Shown: piece after piece, positions 35,416 to 46,661 of the stretch | Numbering within the stretch: the first letter of the stretch is position 1 | How the letters are laid out: each line of letters opens with the position of its first letter | Assembly (NCBI RefSeq): GCF_002865645.1 | Contig: NW_020194667.1 | Location: forward strand, 2,379,762 to 2,443,761 | Direction: 5' to 3' | Length of the DNA: 64,000 bases | Origin: Hyaloscypha bicolor E | Taxonomy: Eukaryota > Ascomycota > Leotiomycetes > Helotiales > Hyaloscyphaceae | Made by a program: the position numbers and the translations under genes | Notes under the pieces: model-generated | The model's input: the letters and a program-made list of their open reading frames with translations, nothing else | What the model was told of the DNA's origin: nothing | Database searches by the model: none

Positions 35416-36715
35416 ATGACAAAACAATCAGATCTCGAAGCTGGCGTCCATCCCCCAAGTATTCCAGCACCAGTACTTGTCTCGTCTCTCACGAGGCAGG
35501 TTACACACCAGGCAGACCTCAAAGCTGGAATCCACCCCCCAAGATCCCCAGCCTCGGTGTCTGTCCCAAGTTCCAGTGCTATGCAACAAGCAGGGGTTGA
35601 GACTGGCGCTCACTCGCCAAATATCATGCCCGGCGACTCTGTCTCAACCGCCGTGGAACAGATTCCACCTGCAAATCAACCGCATCAACGCGTACAAACA
35701 ATGAACCCGATGGAACAGGCATGGCAAGAATCCTTTCGCCCAAAGAGTCGAACCTTCGGACCAGCAGAACAATTCTTCGAAATACTTCAAGCTGGGCTGG
35801 ACCATGGAACACGCACCCATTGCGTCTTCTTCTGTTGGGAGCTGGGCGTCAACGACCAAAGGGCTGCCCCATTGTTGATTGAAGATATTGAGAACGAAGT
35901 CGAGATATATCAAGACTTAGAGCGGAAATGGTGTGAGAAGCATGGACGGTGGTGGAGATATGTCCCTTTCTATGGAATGGTTGCTGTAGAGGAGGTAGAT
36001 GTGCGTATGAATATTTTCAGCATGAAGGGCTGCTGACTTCAACATATCAGCTCCGTTTCGTGAAAAAGAACAACCATGACTTTTCGGTGCTTGTTGGAAC
36101 ATTAGCCATCCCTCAGCTCAAGGCACGGCTCACGAGCGAGCTAGAAAAAGCCGACGCCACGGTTTATCGATCCACTAATCCTAACGGCCCTAGTAAAGAT
36201 TGCGAGCAAGATATGAAGACTGGTAGATGGGACCATTACAATACCGCCTGTTGGGATGAAAGGCTGAATTGCCCGAATACTTGTGCTTTTCAGTCTCAGC
36301 GTGAATGCGAACGGAAACTCAACCACTTGGGGCTTCTAGGCTTGCCGCTATTATGCTTTCAAAATCCCGAGATAGCGGCTGGTCAGAGGACATTACAAGG
36401 TCTAGCTCAGGAGAGTTGTATATATTGTACTTCGTGAGTTGAGAAACTGTAGGTCTGGCCTGCGGGGGCACTGACAAATGATATAGGGAAATCAGAGGCA
36501 GCTCCTATTTTGCGTCACGGATAGCAGAAGCCAAATTCAGAGGCCTGATGATTCGCTGGGGCTTCACAGGGATGCGGTGGCCATTCGACGTTCCTGTTGT
36601 GGCATTGATGATAGTCACGCTGTGGAAAGCGTGCGGAGGAAATTGGGAAGCTGCTTTTGCTGCTGGCGGCTTTTTCATTGTGCTGGTTTCTCCTTTATCG
36701 ACTCTATGCAAGTAG
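35416..36715 (+). CDS. Unrecognised protein with N-terminal repeats and C-terminal membrane helices
   Basis: Three exons (35416-36000, 36051-36433, 36487-36715) splice in phase to 398 residues. I do not recognise the family. The first 80 residues contain three imperfect repeats of about 27 residues built on (L/V)(E/K)(A/T)G(V/I/A)H(P/S)Px, starting near residues 7, 35 and 61. Residues 110-230 are globular and acidic/aromatic (KWCEKHGRWWRYVPFYGMV, then VDLRFVKKNNHDFSVLVGTL). The middle has several cysteines (CEQD.., CWDERLNCPNTC, CERK, CIYC) that could be disulphides or a metal site. The C-terminal 45 residues hold two hydrophobic helices (VPVVALMIVTLW and AAFAAGGFFIVLVSPL). It is probably an integral membrane protein. 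The start ATG 35416 is the first in frame. Confidence 0.65.
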
Positions 36716-37349
36716 TGCCTCCCGCTGCATACCTATACACCAAAGAACAGCATATTTCAGGAACCAGAGTGAGATTAGCAATATCTTGGTGGACATTCGG
36801 AGAATAATTCTGCTCTAGCAATACAGCTATAACTTGGACCGAAGTGTAGAAACTCAAAGGAAACCTCTACTTTCTTAAATATGCGGAAGCATGAGATTTG
36901 ATATACATAGCAGGCTTTGGGGGACATTGGGGAAGGGGGGACTTGGGAAGGTCGAGGCTAGAGCTAAGGCGTGGGGACGTCCAAGTGGAGAAACGACGAC
37001 CAGTCCTCCTTTCCCAGTTCACTTTCTTTTCCCCCTTCTTCTACAATCTGTTTTTCGATTTCCTCGACAACAACATCTTGTCCATCATTCATTTCCTCGT
37101 CTGCGTCGTCTGCCTCGTCATCGTCTTCTGTGTTGTTGACATCCGTTTCGTACTCGCTAACTTCCCACTCACTTACAGGGGAGTCGCTTGAGCTCTACAC
37201 CACAAAACCTTCTATCCACTTCATCTCTGATTCCATCTGTGCAATCAATCTCAACGATTCTGTGTATCTATGGGACTTGCGCCATTTTTCGATCACCTGA
37301 CGGTACGCGGTCAAAGTATCGTCAAAGCGACCTTGCTCTTGATAGCAGG
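36716..37349. other. Intergenic between convergent genes
   Basis: Pyrimidine-rich on the plus strand around 37000-37130, which yields chance ORFs. No gene is supported. Confidence 0.45.
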
Positions 37350-39678
37350 CTAAGGCTTATAGAAAGTAATTACCAAGGCGTAATCAACTCCTCGATCGCT
37401 TGAAATTCTCATCCGAATGTATTTCTCGTACCACCCAGTTGCCTCCGCTCTATTGCCGAGCTGCGCAAGGACATTTGCAAGGCCACACCACGGATTTGAT
37501 AGTTCGCTGTTAAGCCTTTCCATGTTGCTAGTGGCATAACAGACGACCAGGTCTCTGAAATGTTTTTCGCTCTCGACTAGTCTTCCAACCTCGAGCAAGC
37601 TCTGAGCCCGTTGTTCTTGAAGGCCATATACTAAGTATATTTGTTGCGGCGCGAGCAATGGAGTAAATCGTTCCAGTGCAAAACTTGTTATCTGGTAGCT
37701 TTCATCAAACGATCCGTTGTAATTTAGCGCATATGCTAACTTATTCATCATCGCGCAGTTGATATGATCACCTTGGTGAGGATCTTGGAGTGAGAGCTGC
37801 ACGGCAATCCGGAGGAGCATCTCCCCCTCTTTCTTCCTCATTTGAGATGTGGTATGGCCTAGATGAGACAGCGCTTGCATCGTGTTCGGGTGTCTAGGAC
37901 CGTAGGACACCAACGATATCTGAAGAACTTGCCGGCGGATCCTCTCGCTGTATTTAAGTTCGCCTAAAACTTCGCCTAGCCACGCGGCTAATTTAGAAAC
38001 ACGAATGGCGAGTGGGTGGTGAGGTGAAACCGATTTCGAAATTGTACCGCGAAGATTGTCAGTCAAACGCTTCGCTTTGGTATAATAACCTTGTCCTTTG
38101 AGCGAGATAATCACATTGTAGATCCCCTTCGCAGTTCTAATGTGGTTATGTCCCGCAGTCCGCCGATATATGTCCACGAGTTTCTCGTACAGGAATCCAG
38201 CTTCTTTGTATTTCCGAACTTTGAAAAGTACGTCCGCAAGCTCTTCCATCCCGGCCATAACGGCCGAACTATCCTCCGGGAACTGCTTTTTCAATTTTGC
38301 AACTTTAACCTGGAGCTCCCTTTCTTGCGTTTCAAGATTTGCCCAGGCTGGAGTTGCTGAACAATGTCGCTTGCAGGAAGACTTTCGAGGCGGCGAAGGG
38401 GGAAACACGTATATTTCGGTGAGAGGGCTTGGACTATACCCGCAAAAGACAAGTTCGATATTCTGCCAAGGATACTGTGGACGTCGCAATTTTGACTGCT
38501 CCTCTCGCGGTCCAAAGTACTTTTGTGCTCGAGATGAACGAGCCTGACAGAAGTGTTCAGTGGTCGCTTTCTGATTCGGGTGGAAGACTTCTTGAATTTC
38601 TGTGAGTGAAAGGCAGGAAGGTTTATCTGACTCTGGCTTCTCGAGAGACAAAGCAGGGATACCAGATTCAGACTCGATTTTCAAACGTGCGAAGAGACGA
38701 GATAATCCAGGAGAACCGGGAACATCGACCTTCGACCAGTCAAAAGGCAACGCATCTTGGCATATATCCATGAGTGTAAAGTCTTCAGAGGAGTGCCCTG
38801 ACCACTCCACATTGTTGTTTAAGTTCACAGGAATACCCGGGGCTGGAAGCAGCTCTCTGAGATCGGACACTTGATGTCCTTCTGCCTCAGTGATGGACAA
38901 TTCTGTCTTGGCAATGGGGAACTCTGCTGTAAAGGCGGAAGCCAATTCCCGAGGGCTATAGCCAACTATGGAGTCGACTTATCAATCAAATTTCGCTCTC
39001 AGTAGGCATTCCGACTCACCTGAGTTGTCAGATTCTGGCAACAGAATCGACGATCTCTCACTCAACTCCTCACGATATCTCCTTCTCCAATTCCTCAACT
39101 TCCCGGCTTTCAATCTACGATCAACTAGCTGAGGCACCGGATCGTTCACGCTTCTAAGAAGACTTGGCAAGATCGCGCGCTCTCACTGCGTGACGTTCTT
39201 CCGGAATCCCCATTTCTCGACTTGCCTTGAAAATTGTCGCTTTCTGGATCTCAGTTAGCTCTTGACCGCTGCGTCGGGGTTACGACGAGATAGAATCTTA
39301 CGTTGGCTCAAAATCATATTCATCCCGGAGAATCTTCGCAAGATAGGGAAATGGCTTGCTCTCGTCGATATAGATCTGCTTGATCAGCGGCTTGAACGTC
39401 TCCCATTGCTGTCTTGCCATCTCTCGGACTCCCGGTTGTCCGGATGGGAATTCTTGGAAGACGAACGGATGTTGAGACGATATTTCAACGGGTGTAGTTG
39501 TCTTTGGCTCGACGAACGGTGAAGCTGCAGATAAGGCTGCAGGAGAAAAGTACTCTTCGAAGAGATCCATATTGGTAAAATTAGCTTCCGTTGCCAATGC
39601 CACGGCGCAAGGTAAACTCAGGTGCTCGAAATCTTGGTCTTGCATCTTCAACCAGTGATGACCATGGAAGGGTAACAT
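37350..39678 (-). CDS. Clr5-domain and TPR-repeat protein
   Basis: The model on minus is 39678-39302, 39249-39187, 39153-39020 and 38965-37350, giving about 729 residues. After an N-terminal tail (to about residue 85) comes a Clr5 domain: QQWETFKPLIKQIYIDESK, then LRDEYDFEPT, and across the intron SRQVEKWGFRKN. Clr5 domains are short DNA-binding-like modules found in many ascomycete proteins. The last 350 residues are helical repeats of TPR type (ELADVLFKVRKYKEAGFLYE, IYNVIISLKGQGYYTKAKRL, SYGPRHPNTMQALSHLG, GLANVLAQLGNRAEATGWYE). This combination is common in filamentous fungi and resembles NLR/TPR regulators, though no NTPase is present. The 33-bp intron between exons 2 and 3 is suspiciously short; it is needed to bypass a TGA. 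A frameshift, a weak donor or a damaged gene are alternatives. Confidence 0.75.
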
Positions 39679-40440
39679 ATAGACAGTCTACGAGGTGTGG
39701 TTCTTGAGGCTCCGTGAAGTGATTTGGCGGCAAGCGATTGGGTGTGCGCAAAAGAACCGCACTCCCGATTTAGATGACCAGGCGTTTTCGGGCGTAGATG
39801 GCTTGACCTATCAAAATCGACATTTGCACAGCCACCGGAAGGGAGGGTAATTGGTGACCTTTGCTACCGGGACCCTGTTGTTATTGATCGAGAGAGGATG
39901 CCGACATTGAATCTGTAGTATTAACACCCTAAAGCTTTCATCAATATTACTATTAGCAATCTTGGATGTTGCTCTCCCAATTTCCTTGCTGCTACTTGCT
40001 GCTATCACTAAACTTTGGTAAGTGCTTTGTACATCCCTTCATACTTTGGCTGTTGGCTGGCATTAATTTTTAGCTCTCCAAACTTCACGGTTCTGTTGAA
40101 AGTTCGAATGGCTTACCTAGCGTGAGGCTTGTCTAGAGAGAAATTGTTAAATGTTAGAGAAACAACCCCCAGCGCTTTATTCACGATGAATGAAAGGCTT
40201 GTCGACATTATAACCGTCCTCAACAGTATCTTGAAATTCAAAACCATGTGCATCTCCTCCAAGGAGTACTTTCTCTTCCTCTACAGCTGCAGACAAACTA
40301 CTGGTAGGCTCATAGACCAATATCCTAAGTCGACTCAGTTTAATGGCCAAGAGAGTTCATAAAGAGGCTACATCACCTCCGCTATCCTCTTAATTTGGGT
40401 GGTGAGAGACTCAGTCCAGTGAGAAACCTAGATACTTCAT
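39679..40440. other. Intergenic, no supported gene
   Basis: 5' flank of the Clr5-TPR gene. No motif-bearing ORF. Confidence 0.5.
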
Positions 40441-40450
40441 GTGGGTAACC

Positions 40451-41288
40451 CCTCGTCCGGTGAGACATGGTCCGTACTAGCAAGGGGTCCTGGCTCAGAC
40501 TGTAAAAGCGTGTCTTTGCTTATAAACATATCAGTCATCTGTCTCCTTTTTGCCGGCCTGCGGCGACTCAACACCTCGTAGTACAGGCTATCAAGCTATG
40601 CTCTCTGGAGCATAGGGCCAAGATTGAGTTAACTATTGATATACTATGAAAGCGATGCTTCATTCGAACGCTCGCATAGTATTATATAAAGAGATTTTCC
40701 CCTATTAATAATCCTTTACGACTACTTCTTCTCCTTCTCGAGGCTCGCAATAACGCGACTCATTCTATATATATTGCAAAGGGAAATCAGGATGAACACT
40801 ATGGCTTACTCAACTCGCCTACTCCCTTGAGAAGGCTCTATGGTGGAGAATCCTATAGGGGCTCGATAATATAATATAGCGGATAAAAGGAATAGGGATC
40901 ATGGGAAGGGAGGAGAGGGAGGGGGAGAAGTATAGAAGACTTGGTATTGCGCCTTTGTATATTGTCAATATGCTTGTCTAGGGAGATTCAGATTACCTGG
41001 AATACACTAAATGTAATCTGGTGGCCACCCTAACTAGTCGTGGAAAGTTTATAGTTACAAGCCTTTGGTACGCTTGCTCATGCTTGAAATGCTCTCTATA
41101 AGGTCTACGGGGGAACTGTAACATCGCGGGAATAGGGACCCGGGACTACTTGAGAGAGATGTCTTTTTACCCCTTGCGGTTTTTGGCTTCTTTTATATGT
41201 AGGACTCTGTATATAAATATTCCTCTAAGCTTAGCGTGTCCCCTTCAGGAGTTTAGTGGCTAACCATAGCCCGGACATAAAAAACTAT

Positions 41289-41326
<38 letters not shown>

Positions 41327-41388
41327 GTCTCCTTTTTGCCCTGAGCCAGGCCCCCTTGCTAGTACGGACCATGTCTTACCGGACGAAG
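40451..41388. mobile_element. Degenerate element bounded by 48-bp inverted repeats
   Basis: The sequence at 40451-40498 (CTCGTCCGG..GACATGGTCC..TGGCTCAG) reappears in reverse complement at 41341-41388 with 45 of 48 positions identical. The roughly 840 bp between them has no coding capacity. A short direct repeat (GTCTCCTTTTTGCC) also lies inside each end. It looks like the remnant of a DNA transposon or an inverted pair of repeats. No clear target duplication was found. Confidence 0.6.
41291..41325. repeat. (TCAA)n microsatellite
   Basis: About nine TCAA units lie immediately inside the right inverted repeat of the element above. Confidence 0.9.
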
Positions 41389-43030
41389 GGATAGTGAGGG
41401 CTATTGAAGTCTCGAGTAATCTAGTAATAGTTCTAATATTAACTTGATTATCTTGTTTAGACGAAGGAACTAGGGGTTGGGAGCCAGAAAAGCCGTTCTC
41501 AGCCAACTTGGATTGGATTCGAAACACAAGCAAAGAAGCGCCGTTCATATATGACGAGGGATGGACGGTGAATGTAACGGCTGGTGTCACATGGTTGGTT
41601 TTAGCTAAGGTTTCAGGCTAAGCTTTAGGCGCTCGGAGTTTCAGTGGTTTTGGCGTTACTTATATATCCACCACCACACCTCACTCTCTCCTTCTCTCCT
41701 TAGCTTTGGATTCTGCAAGACAGGAAAAGGGACCTTTATGCCTATATTCCATTGCTCCGCTCCGCCGTCATAGTAAAGCCCAGACTTTTGGAAAGGGAAT
41801 AAGGAAATAAAACATATTATTCGCCTCACATATATAATAGGACCATTGATTCACTTATAGATGTCTTATACAATGAGTATGTATATCTGGGGATCCCTCT
41901 CGGCCTCCAAGTGCATCTACCAATTCTCTGTATATAGTATATTAAAGAATAACGCAAGTCATTTAAGTTACTTATAAATATTCAAGAATAAATCGACTAA
42001 AATACTAGTAATATTATACATTTAATAGCTATACTAAAGTAAAATATTTATATATAGTTTAAGTAATTCAAATTAAATTTATTAAGTTATAATTCTTTTT
42101 AATATATTTAATTTAATAAAAGATTATATATTTTACATATTTTAAAATACAATTATTTATTAAATTATTTCTTTAAAAATAAAGATATTTAATAATAACT
42201 AAAGTTAATAATATATATAATTTTATTATTTACAGTTTTATATATATTATAATAAAGCTCGATATATAAATTTCTTAGAGATTTATTAATAAAATATAAA
42301 TTATTATTATTTAAATAATATATACTTTAAATCTCTTATAAGTAAAAGAGAAAATAAGAAAATACTGCTTATTAAAAGAATATATTTAATTATATTAAAG
42401 CTTTTAAATAGAAACTTATTTCTTATTTATCTTTTATACGCGTGCTAAGAGCTAAAGTATAACAGAAATATAAAACCTTTTTTTATAATAAAATTATAGA
42501 AACTAGCCTTTCTAAGAGCGAGAAAAGAGAGCTAGAATGGAATCAAATTCTTGATTCCATAGTCTAAGTTCAAAGGCTGTACTAGTTAGTATTAGCGTAT
42601 GCTCTAAAAAGAGTTAACCTCCGCTGAGCCCGAAAAGTACTACTTTGGACAGATAATCCTTTATTTGGGAATGCTACGCGACTTGAGTAGAGGGATCTAC
42701 AAGGGTTAGAAGGATCACTCTGATTTTGTATACAATTTGGTGCATGTAAAGAGGCCCACACTGCGATAATGATAAAAGCAATAGTGTGCTCCTCGGGATA
42801 CTGGGGATTTCAAACAAATCGAATGTATTTATTTCTCCAAACCTCGCTATTGAAAAGGAAGTTATTGACAAACCAGGCTTGCTATTTGTATCAAGGACGT
42901 AGAATCATCGACCTGCCGGCATCCCAACAACTTGTTTGGGTGGTAAATCTCAGGGCACGTCCCTTGCACTCCATCTTTTGATTATCGGTTCCCATTTCCA
43001 ATAGCAAAAGGTCCGTGAGGAAATAACCTC
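41389..43030. other. Gene-free stretch with AT-rich RIP-like island
   Basis: From about 41930 to 42500 the sequence is nearly all A and T with abundant TA, as left by repeat-induced point mutation of a transposon. The flanking parts have ordinary composition. No gene was recognised. Confidence 0.7.
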
Positions 43031-43531
43031 TTAAGTGGGGCAAATAACGTTTGTTGCCACGAATGGGGCGCTTGCTTGCTCGCAGTGATCAATGACGCCT
43101 ACGGTATCTCCCTCAGTGCATGCAGAATCGGTGTAGTAGTGAACTTCAAGAAAGCAAGAAAGTTAGCCATATTATCGGATATAAAATGTGGTTCGAAGAT
43201 GAGCTACTTACCCACGCAGTCAGCAAAAGCGTCAGTAACTGAGTCAGCAGTGACACTGACGACGCTGCTGAGAACAGAACGGATTGGTTGGCAGAGATTC
43301 ACGCCAGCGAAGGTAGCCTCGCCATCAGCTGTGCCAGTACATCCTCCGCCACTGTAATAGGTCTGCGTAGCATAGATTGCACCTCCTGAAAATTGTAGTG
43401 CGTTAGATTTTGTCAACCAAAACTTATTTCGGATTTGAGGGAGACGCACCTTGACGCTTCTCTTCCGTTGGGGCTGCGGTCGCGATGGAGAGGAGGATGA
43501 AAAGCGAAGAGATGGTGGTTGGGAACTGCAT
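43031..43531 (-). CDS. Small secreted cysteine-rich protein (effector-like)
   Basis: Exons on minus are 43531-43450, 43385-43212 and 43143-43031, with introns of 64 and 68 bp, giving 122 residues. It has an N-terminal signal peptide (MQFPTTISSLFILLSIATAA) and then a short propeptide ending in KR, a KEX2 site. The mature part has six cysteines (C43, C59, C84, C94, C106, C120), enough for three disulphides, plus hydrophobic segments rich in V, S, T and A. No known domain is visible. Size, signal, KR cleavage and even cysteine count suit an apoplastic effector or other secreted small protein. It lies about 0.5 kb from an AT-rich repeat island, a frequent setting for such genes. Confidence 0.75.
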
Positions 43532-44980
43532 TGCTGGTGGCTTATTTCGGTTGTTGGTGAAGAGCACTGTTCCCGGAGGGTCCTTTCTAATAAAAAACAA
43601 AAAAAGATGTCTAAAAAGGTGTGTTAATACTTGATTGCAGAAGGATTCTGTTTATTGGGGGGTTGTGCTAATTTATAAGGTAGGTTTACATCGTATCTCT
43701 GACGTAAGCTTTGTAGACGAGCTGTGATCGGAAACGTTTCAAAAGCGACTGTTAAAGCAACTGTTGGTTACCAAACAATCGAGCAAGATCCAAGTGATCA
43801 ATCACGAGTACAATGATGACCGCCCTAACCATAGGATTGCGCTGCTGGCAAGTGCGTCAGCGGGGCTGAAGGCATCCTCACATCAGCTTATCAGGGGATC
43901 GCCGTTCGTATCAGAACCCTCTCGTCTTCTCTTACATAGACGCAGATCACGGGCTACAAATGTTGAGGCTTAGCTCTGTACGCTCGGCTCGGATTGGCTT
44001 ACGAATTGCTGGAAAACTGGGGGAATCCTCCCGTGCCCTATAACCCACCGGTAAGTGCCCAGTTGCGATATGGAGGTGGAAAGGTGTTCGCGTTTGAAAC
44101 ATAATGTCAATGATGAAAGAGGCTGACGAAAGAATTTGACAGCGTCTTTTGAAGATACGAGCACTGCTGACATTTTGCAGGTGGCAACTTAAAACACAAT
44201 ATTTATCCCCTAAGTCTACGTATTTGCAAAACATTCCGAGGAACTGTAATAACACGATAAGTCACAGAATAATTGGTGCAGTTGAAGAAATGATTGTATT
44301 GATGAACTTTCTGCTAACCCTTGCTTTTTCACACTGACCTCTCGTATACATCCCAGGAGATGGAGGATAAAATTTATAGATGGATTTCAAATCGCACATG
44401 AGAACCATTCATACGCCTCCCAAAACTTCCGCTTTCAGCCTTCTTTATCTCGGCGGAAGCGACCGTGTCTTCCCTCACCCTTGTAGAACCTCACCGCTCT
44501 CGCAATACTCTCTGTGTAGATATGCTTAATGCCTTAACCTAGCCTCATCGAAAATATCATCTTCAAACAATGTTGCATTATACGCAACATAGTTACAACT
44601 TACAAGGCGCCTTCTCTTGGTAGAACTTGGTACTTCGACCCTTATCCGAGCCTCTATGTCGAGACTCGCCCGTCTCAAAACAATTACCAAACAAGATTCT
44701 GAATGGGTAGAACAATTTTACGCATCGATGAAACTCTCCCATTAGGAAAGCGCACTTTTGTTCAATGTCCCAAGCTCAAGTCAAACATTCAAGAACGAGG
44801 ACACGTTCTGAATATACGCTCAGCTGTTGTACTGTACATTCAAATCTCTAGCTCATCGAAACCCGTTACCTAAGCACCTCTCTACCCAAGATTCAAGTCC
44901 ATTGTCCCACTATGACTGCATACAATGAGGGACACCGCCAAACATAATACCTTAAGTCCACACCCGCACCTCAAGGATCC
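43532..44980. other. Intergenic, no supported gene
   Basis: Only short motif-free ORFs. This is the upstream region of the secreted-protein gene. Confidence 0.5.
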
Positions 44981-45412
44981 CTAGATCCAAACCGCATGCG
45001 CTTCCGAGATATCCATACCCGTATCCAAGACCAGTTCTCGTTCATCACTTGACCGCTCCACCGCCGCCGTTGCTTCTGAATATCTCACGTCAACTTGTAA
45101 TTCGGGGACCTCCGAACTCCACTGTTCCACGACAGCTGGCACATTGAAATCCTTCGACTCCGACTTCCGCTGTTCCACATCCGCAGGAATATCCACACTC
45201 TTCACAGTCACTCTCCTCAGCACCGTATTCACCCGTTCCAATCGTGACTTGCGCATGTGTTTGCAGCGCCTGCAGTCATTGCCATTCGGACAGAGGAGCT
45301 TGCAGGGACTGCTCTCGTTCAGGTGGTACTCGCAACCTATTCGCATGTAGTGGAGGAAAGGCTTCTTGCAGTATTTGTTCGGAGCAGCTGGCTTGGAAGG
45401 CTTGCAACCCAT
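44981..45412 (-). CDS. MGCxxS protein with CPN-cysteine motif (copy 1)
   Basis: This single-exon ORF encodes 143 residues and belongs to no family I know. It begins MGCKPS: Gly2 and Ser6 fit the N-myristoylation consensus and Cys3 could be palmitoylated, so it is predicted to sit on a membrane's cytosolic face. Residues 15-52 hold a compact cysteine block ending in CPNGNDCRRCKHMRKS (C27, C37, C41, C47, C50), perhaps a metal site. The rest is acidic and polar. A shorter protein 1 kb away (46428-46661) has the same start type and the same CPN...C..C.R block, which supports both as real genes. Confidence 0.55.
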   Translation of the reverse strand: MGCKPSKPAAPNKYCKKPFLHYMRIGCEYHLNESSPCKLLCPNGNDCRRCKHMRKSRLERVNTVLRRVTVKSVDIPADVEQRKSESKDFNVPAVVEQWSSEVPELQVDVRYSEATAAVERSSDERELVLDTGMDISEAHAVWI

Positions 45413-45742
45413 CGTGGCTTTGGTGTGCCGAGAGAGTTGTTAACTTGAATACAATTATCGTAGAATCAATGTACGAGAAAGAACTGGGTCAATCGTTTGT
45501 TCATTGGTGTTTTACCTTGGTGGTTGTGGTGTTATGGAGGTGATGAGAGTGTGTGGGTTTGCATTTCTTTTCGGGTCATGCGTGGGTGATTCACTCGATA
45601 AGGAAATGGAAAAGTCACACGTTATTCTTCCATGTGATGTCGGTACATTTAAAGTCCGCTGTAAATATCCCATACTCCTACAAGCGGCAAGCAAATCCTC
45701 AACCTCCCCCCGAACGCCACATCCATCGCCGGCCTTGACATC

Positions 45743-45997
45743 ATGTCGTGCTGCTACCAGCACCAGCAAACCTGCCACTTTAGGCTTCTTGTTCTGTCAG
45801 TTGCTGGAACAGTGATGTATGCATTGCTGGTAATTTACATCTTTTTCGCAATTCTCTGCATTTGCCCCGGTCGTTGTGACAATTCTCTATGCCACGGCAA
45901 GTGTACCGAGATGATGCAGGCAGCGGAAGAGACTACTCTTGTGGGATTTGAAGTTGGTGATTTTTTTTCTGTTAGAGCGCGAGGAACCTTGCACTGA
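45743..45997 (+). CDS. Small Cys-rich membrane protein (tentative)
   Basis: This is an 84-codon ORF. It starts MSCCYQHQQTC, followed by one strong hydrophobic helix (LLVLSVAGTVMYALLVIYIFF) and CICPGRCDNSLCHGKC. The cysteine-rich patch just after the helix is unusual. It lies between the two MGxxxS genes on the opposite strand. There is no family assignment, and the last 25 residues are unremarkable and may be past the true end of any conserved part. Confidence 0.35.
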   Translation: MSCCYQHQQTCHFRLLVLSVAGTVMYALLVIYIFFAILCICPGRCDNSLCHGKCTEMMQAAEETTLVGFEVGDFFSVRARGTLH

Positions 45998-46427
45998 GAA
46001 TTGGTGTCGAATTGGACAGTGTTTGTACCGTGGACATGTGGTACAAATGAGATGTATGAGCTGGCTTGAGTGAAGGTCAAGAGGTTTTCTGATATGCTTG
46101 CGCAATGGGCAAAGAATTAACATACGCATCATGGCTAGGTCATTGCCACGTTGTAAAGCATTGCTCCAGGTTATGGAGGCTGAATGATTCACGATATCAA
46201 ACACACGGAAGCCATTCGTGGATGGTACGTTGTACGAGAAGAGCAGAGTATATTGAGATATACCACGGGCTTCAAAGACCCCACGGCCTCTTATAGAACA
46301 AAGACATCCGCTGCTGCCACCCAAAGACGTGCCATTGTCCGAGAGTTCGTCATTGTTACCGAAGCCTGCACTGTACAGATCAGCAGTGGAACCTTTGAAC
46401 CTTCTTTCGGACTTGGCTCACCTTGAA

Positions 46428-46661
46428 TCAATCCTTCAAAGTTCCACGGCGTCTCAGCTCACTCTTCATCCTCTCTTCCATCTCTTTGTTTGAACTGCGG
46501 ATGTACCGGCAGGTGCCACAGTCTCTGTTGCAGCCATCCTTGTTCGGGCAGTCGGCGACGTGGGCCTTGCAAAGTGGTTGGAATCGGGGGACGTGGCGAC
46601 CGCATTTCTTGACTTGTGCCTCGGGGCCGCTTGCTGGCAGTGCTGAGTGTGTGTTTCCCAT
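46428..46661 (-). CDS. MGNTHS protein with CPN-cysteine motif (copy 2)
   Basis: The product is 77 residues. ATG 46661 is chosen over an in-frame ATG at 46967 because it creates a perfect N-myristoylation start (MGNTHS: Gly2, Ser6) and because the matching gene at 45412 also begins MGxxxS. Six cysteines (C20, C31, C38, C44, C48, C51) include CPNKDGCNRDCGTCRYIRSS, aligning with CPNGNDCRRCKHMRKS of copy 1. A basic/acidic helix follows. No known domain is seen. It is inferred to be a membrane-tethered, possibly metal-binding small protein. Confidence 0.55.
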   Translation of the reverse strand: MGNTHSALPASGPEAQVKKCGRHVPRFQPLCKAHVADCPNKDGCNRDCGTCRYIRSSNKEMEERMKSELRRRGTLKD

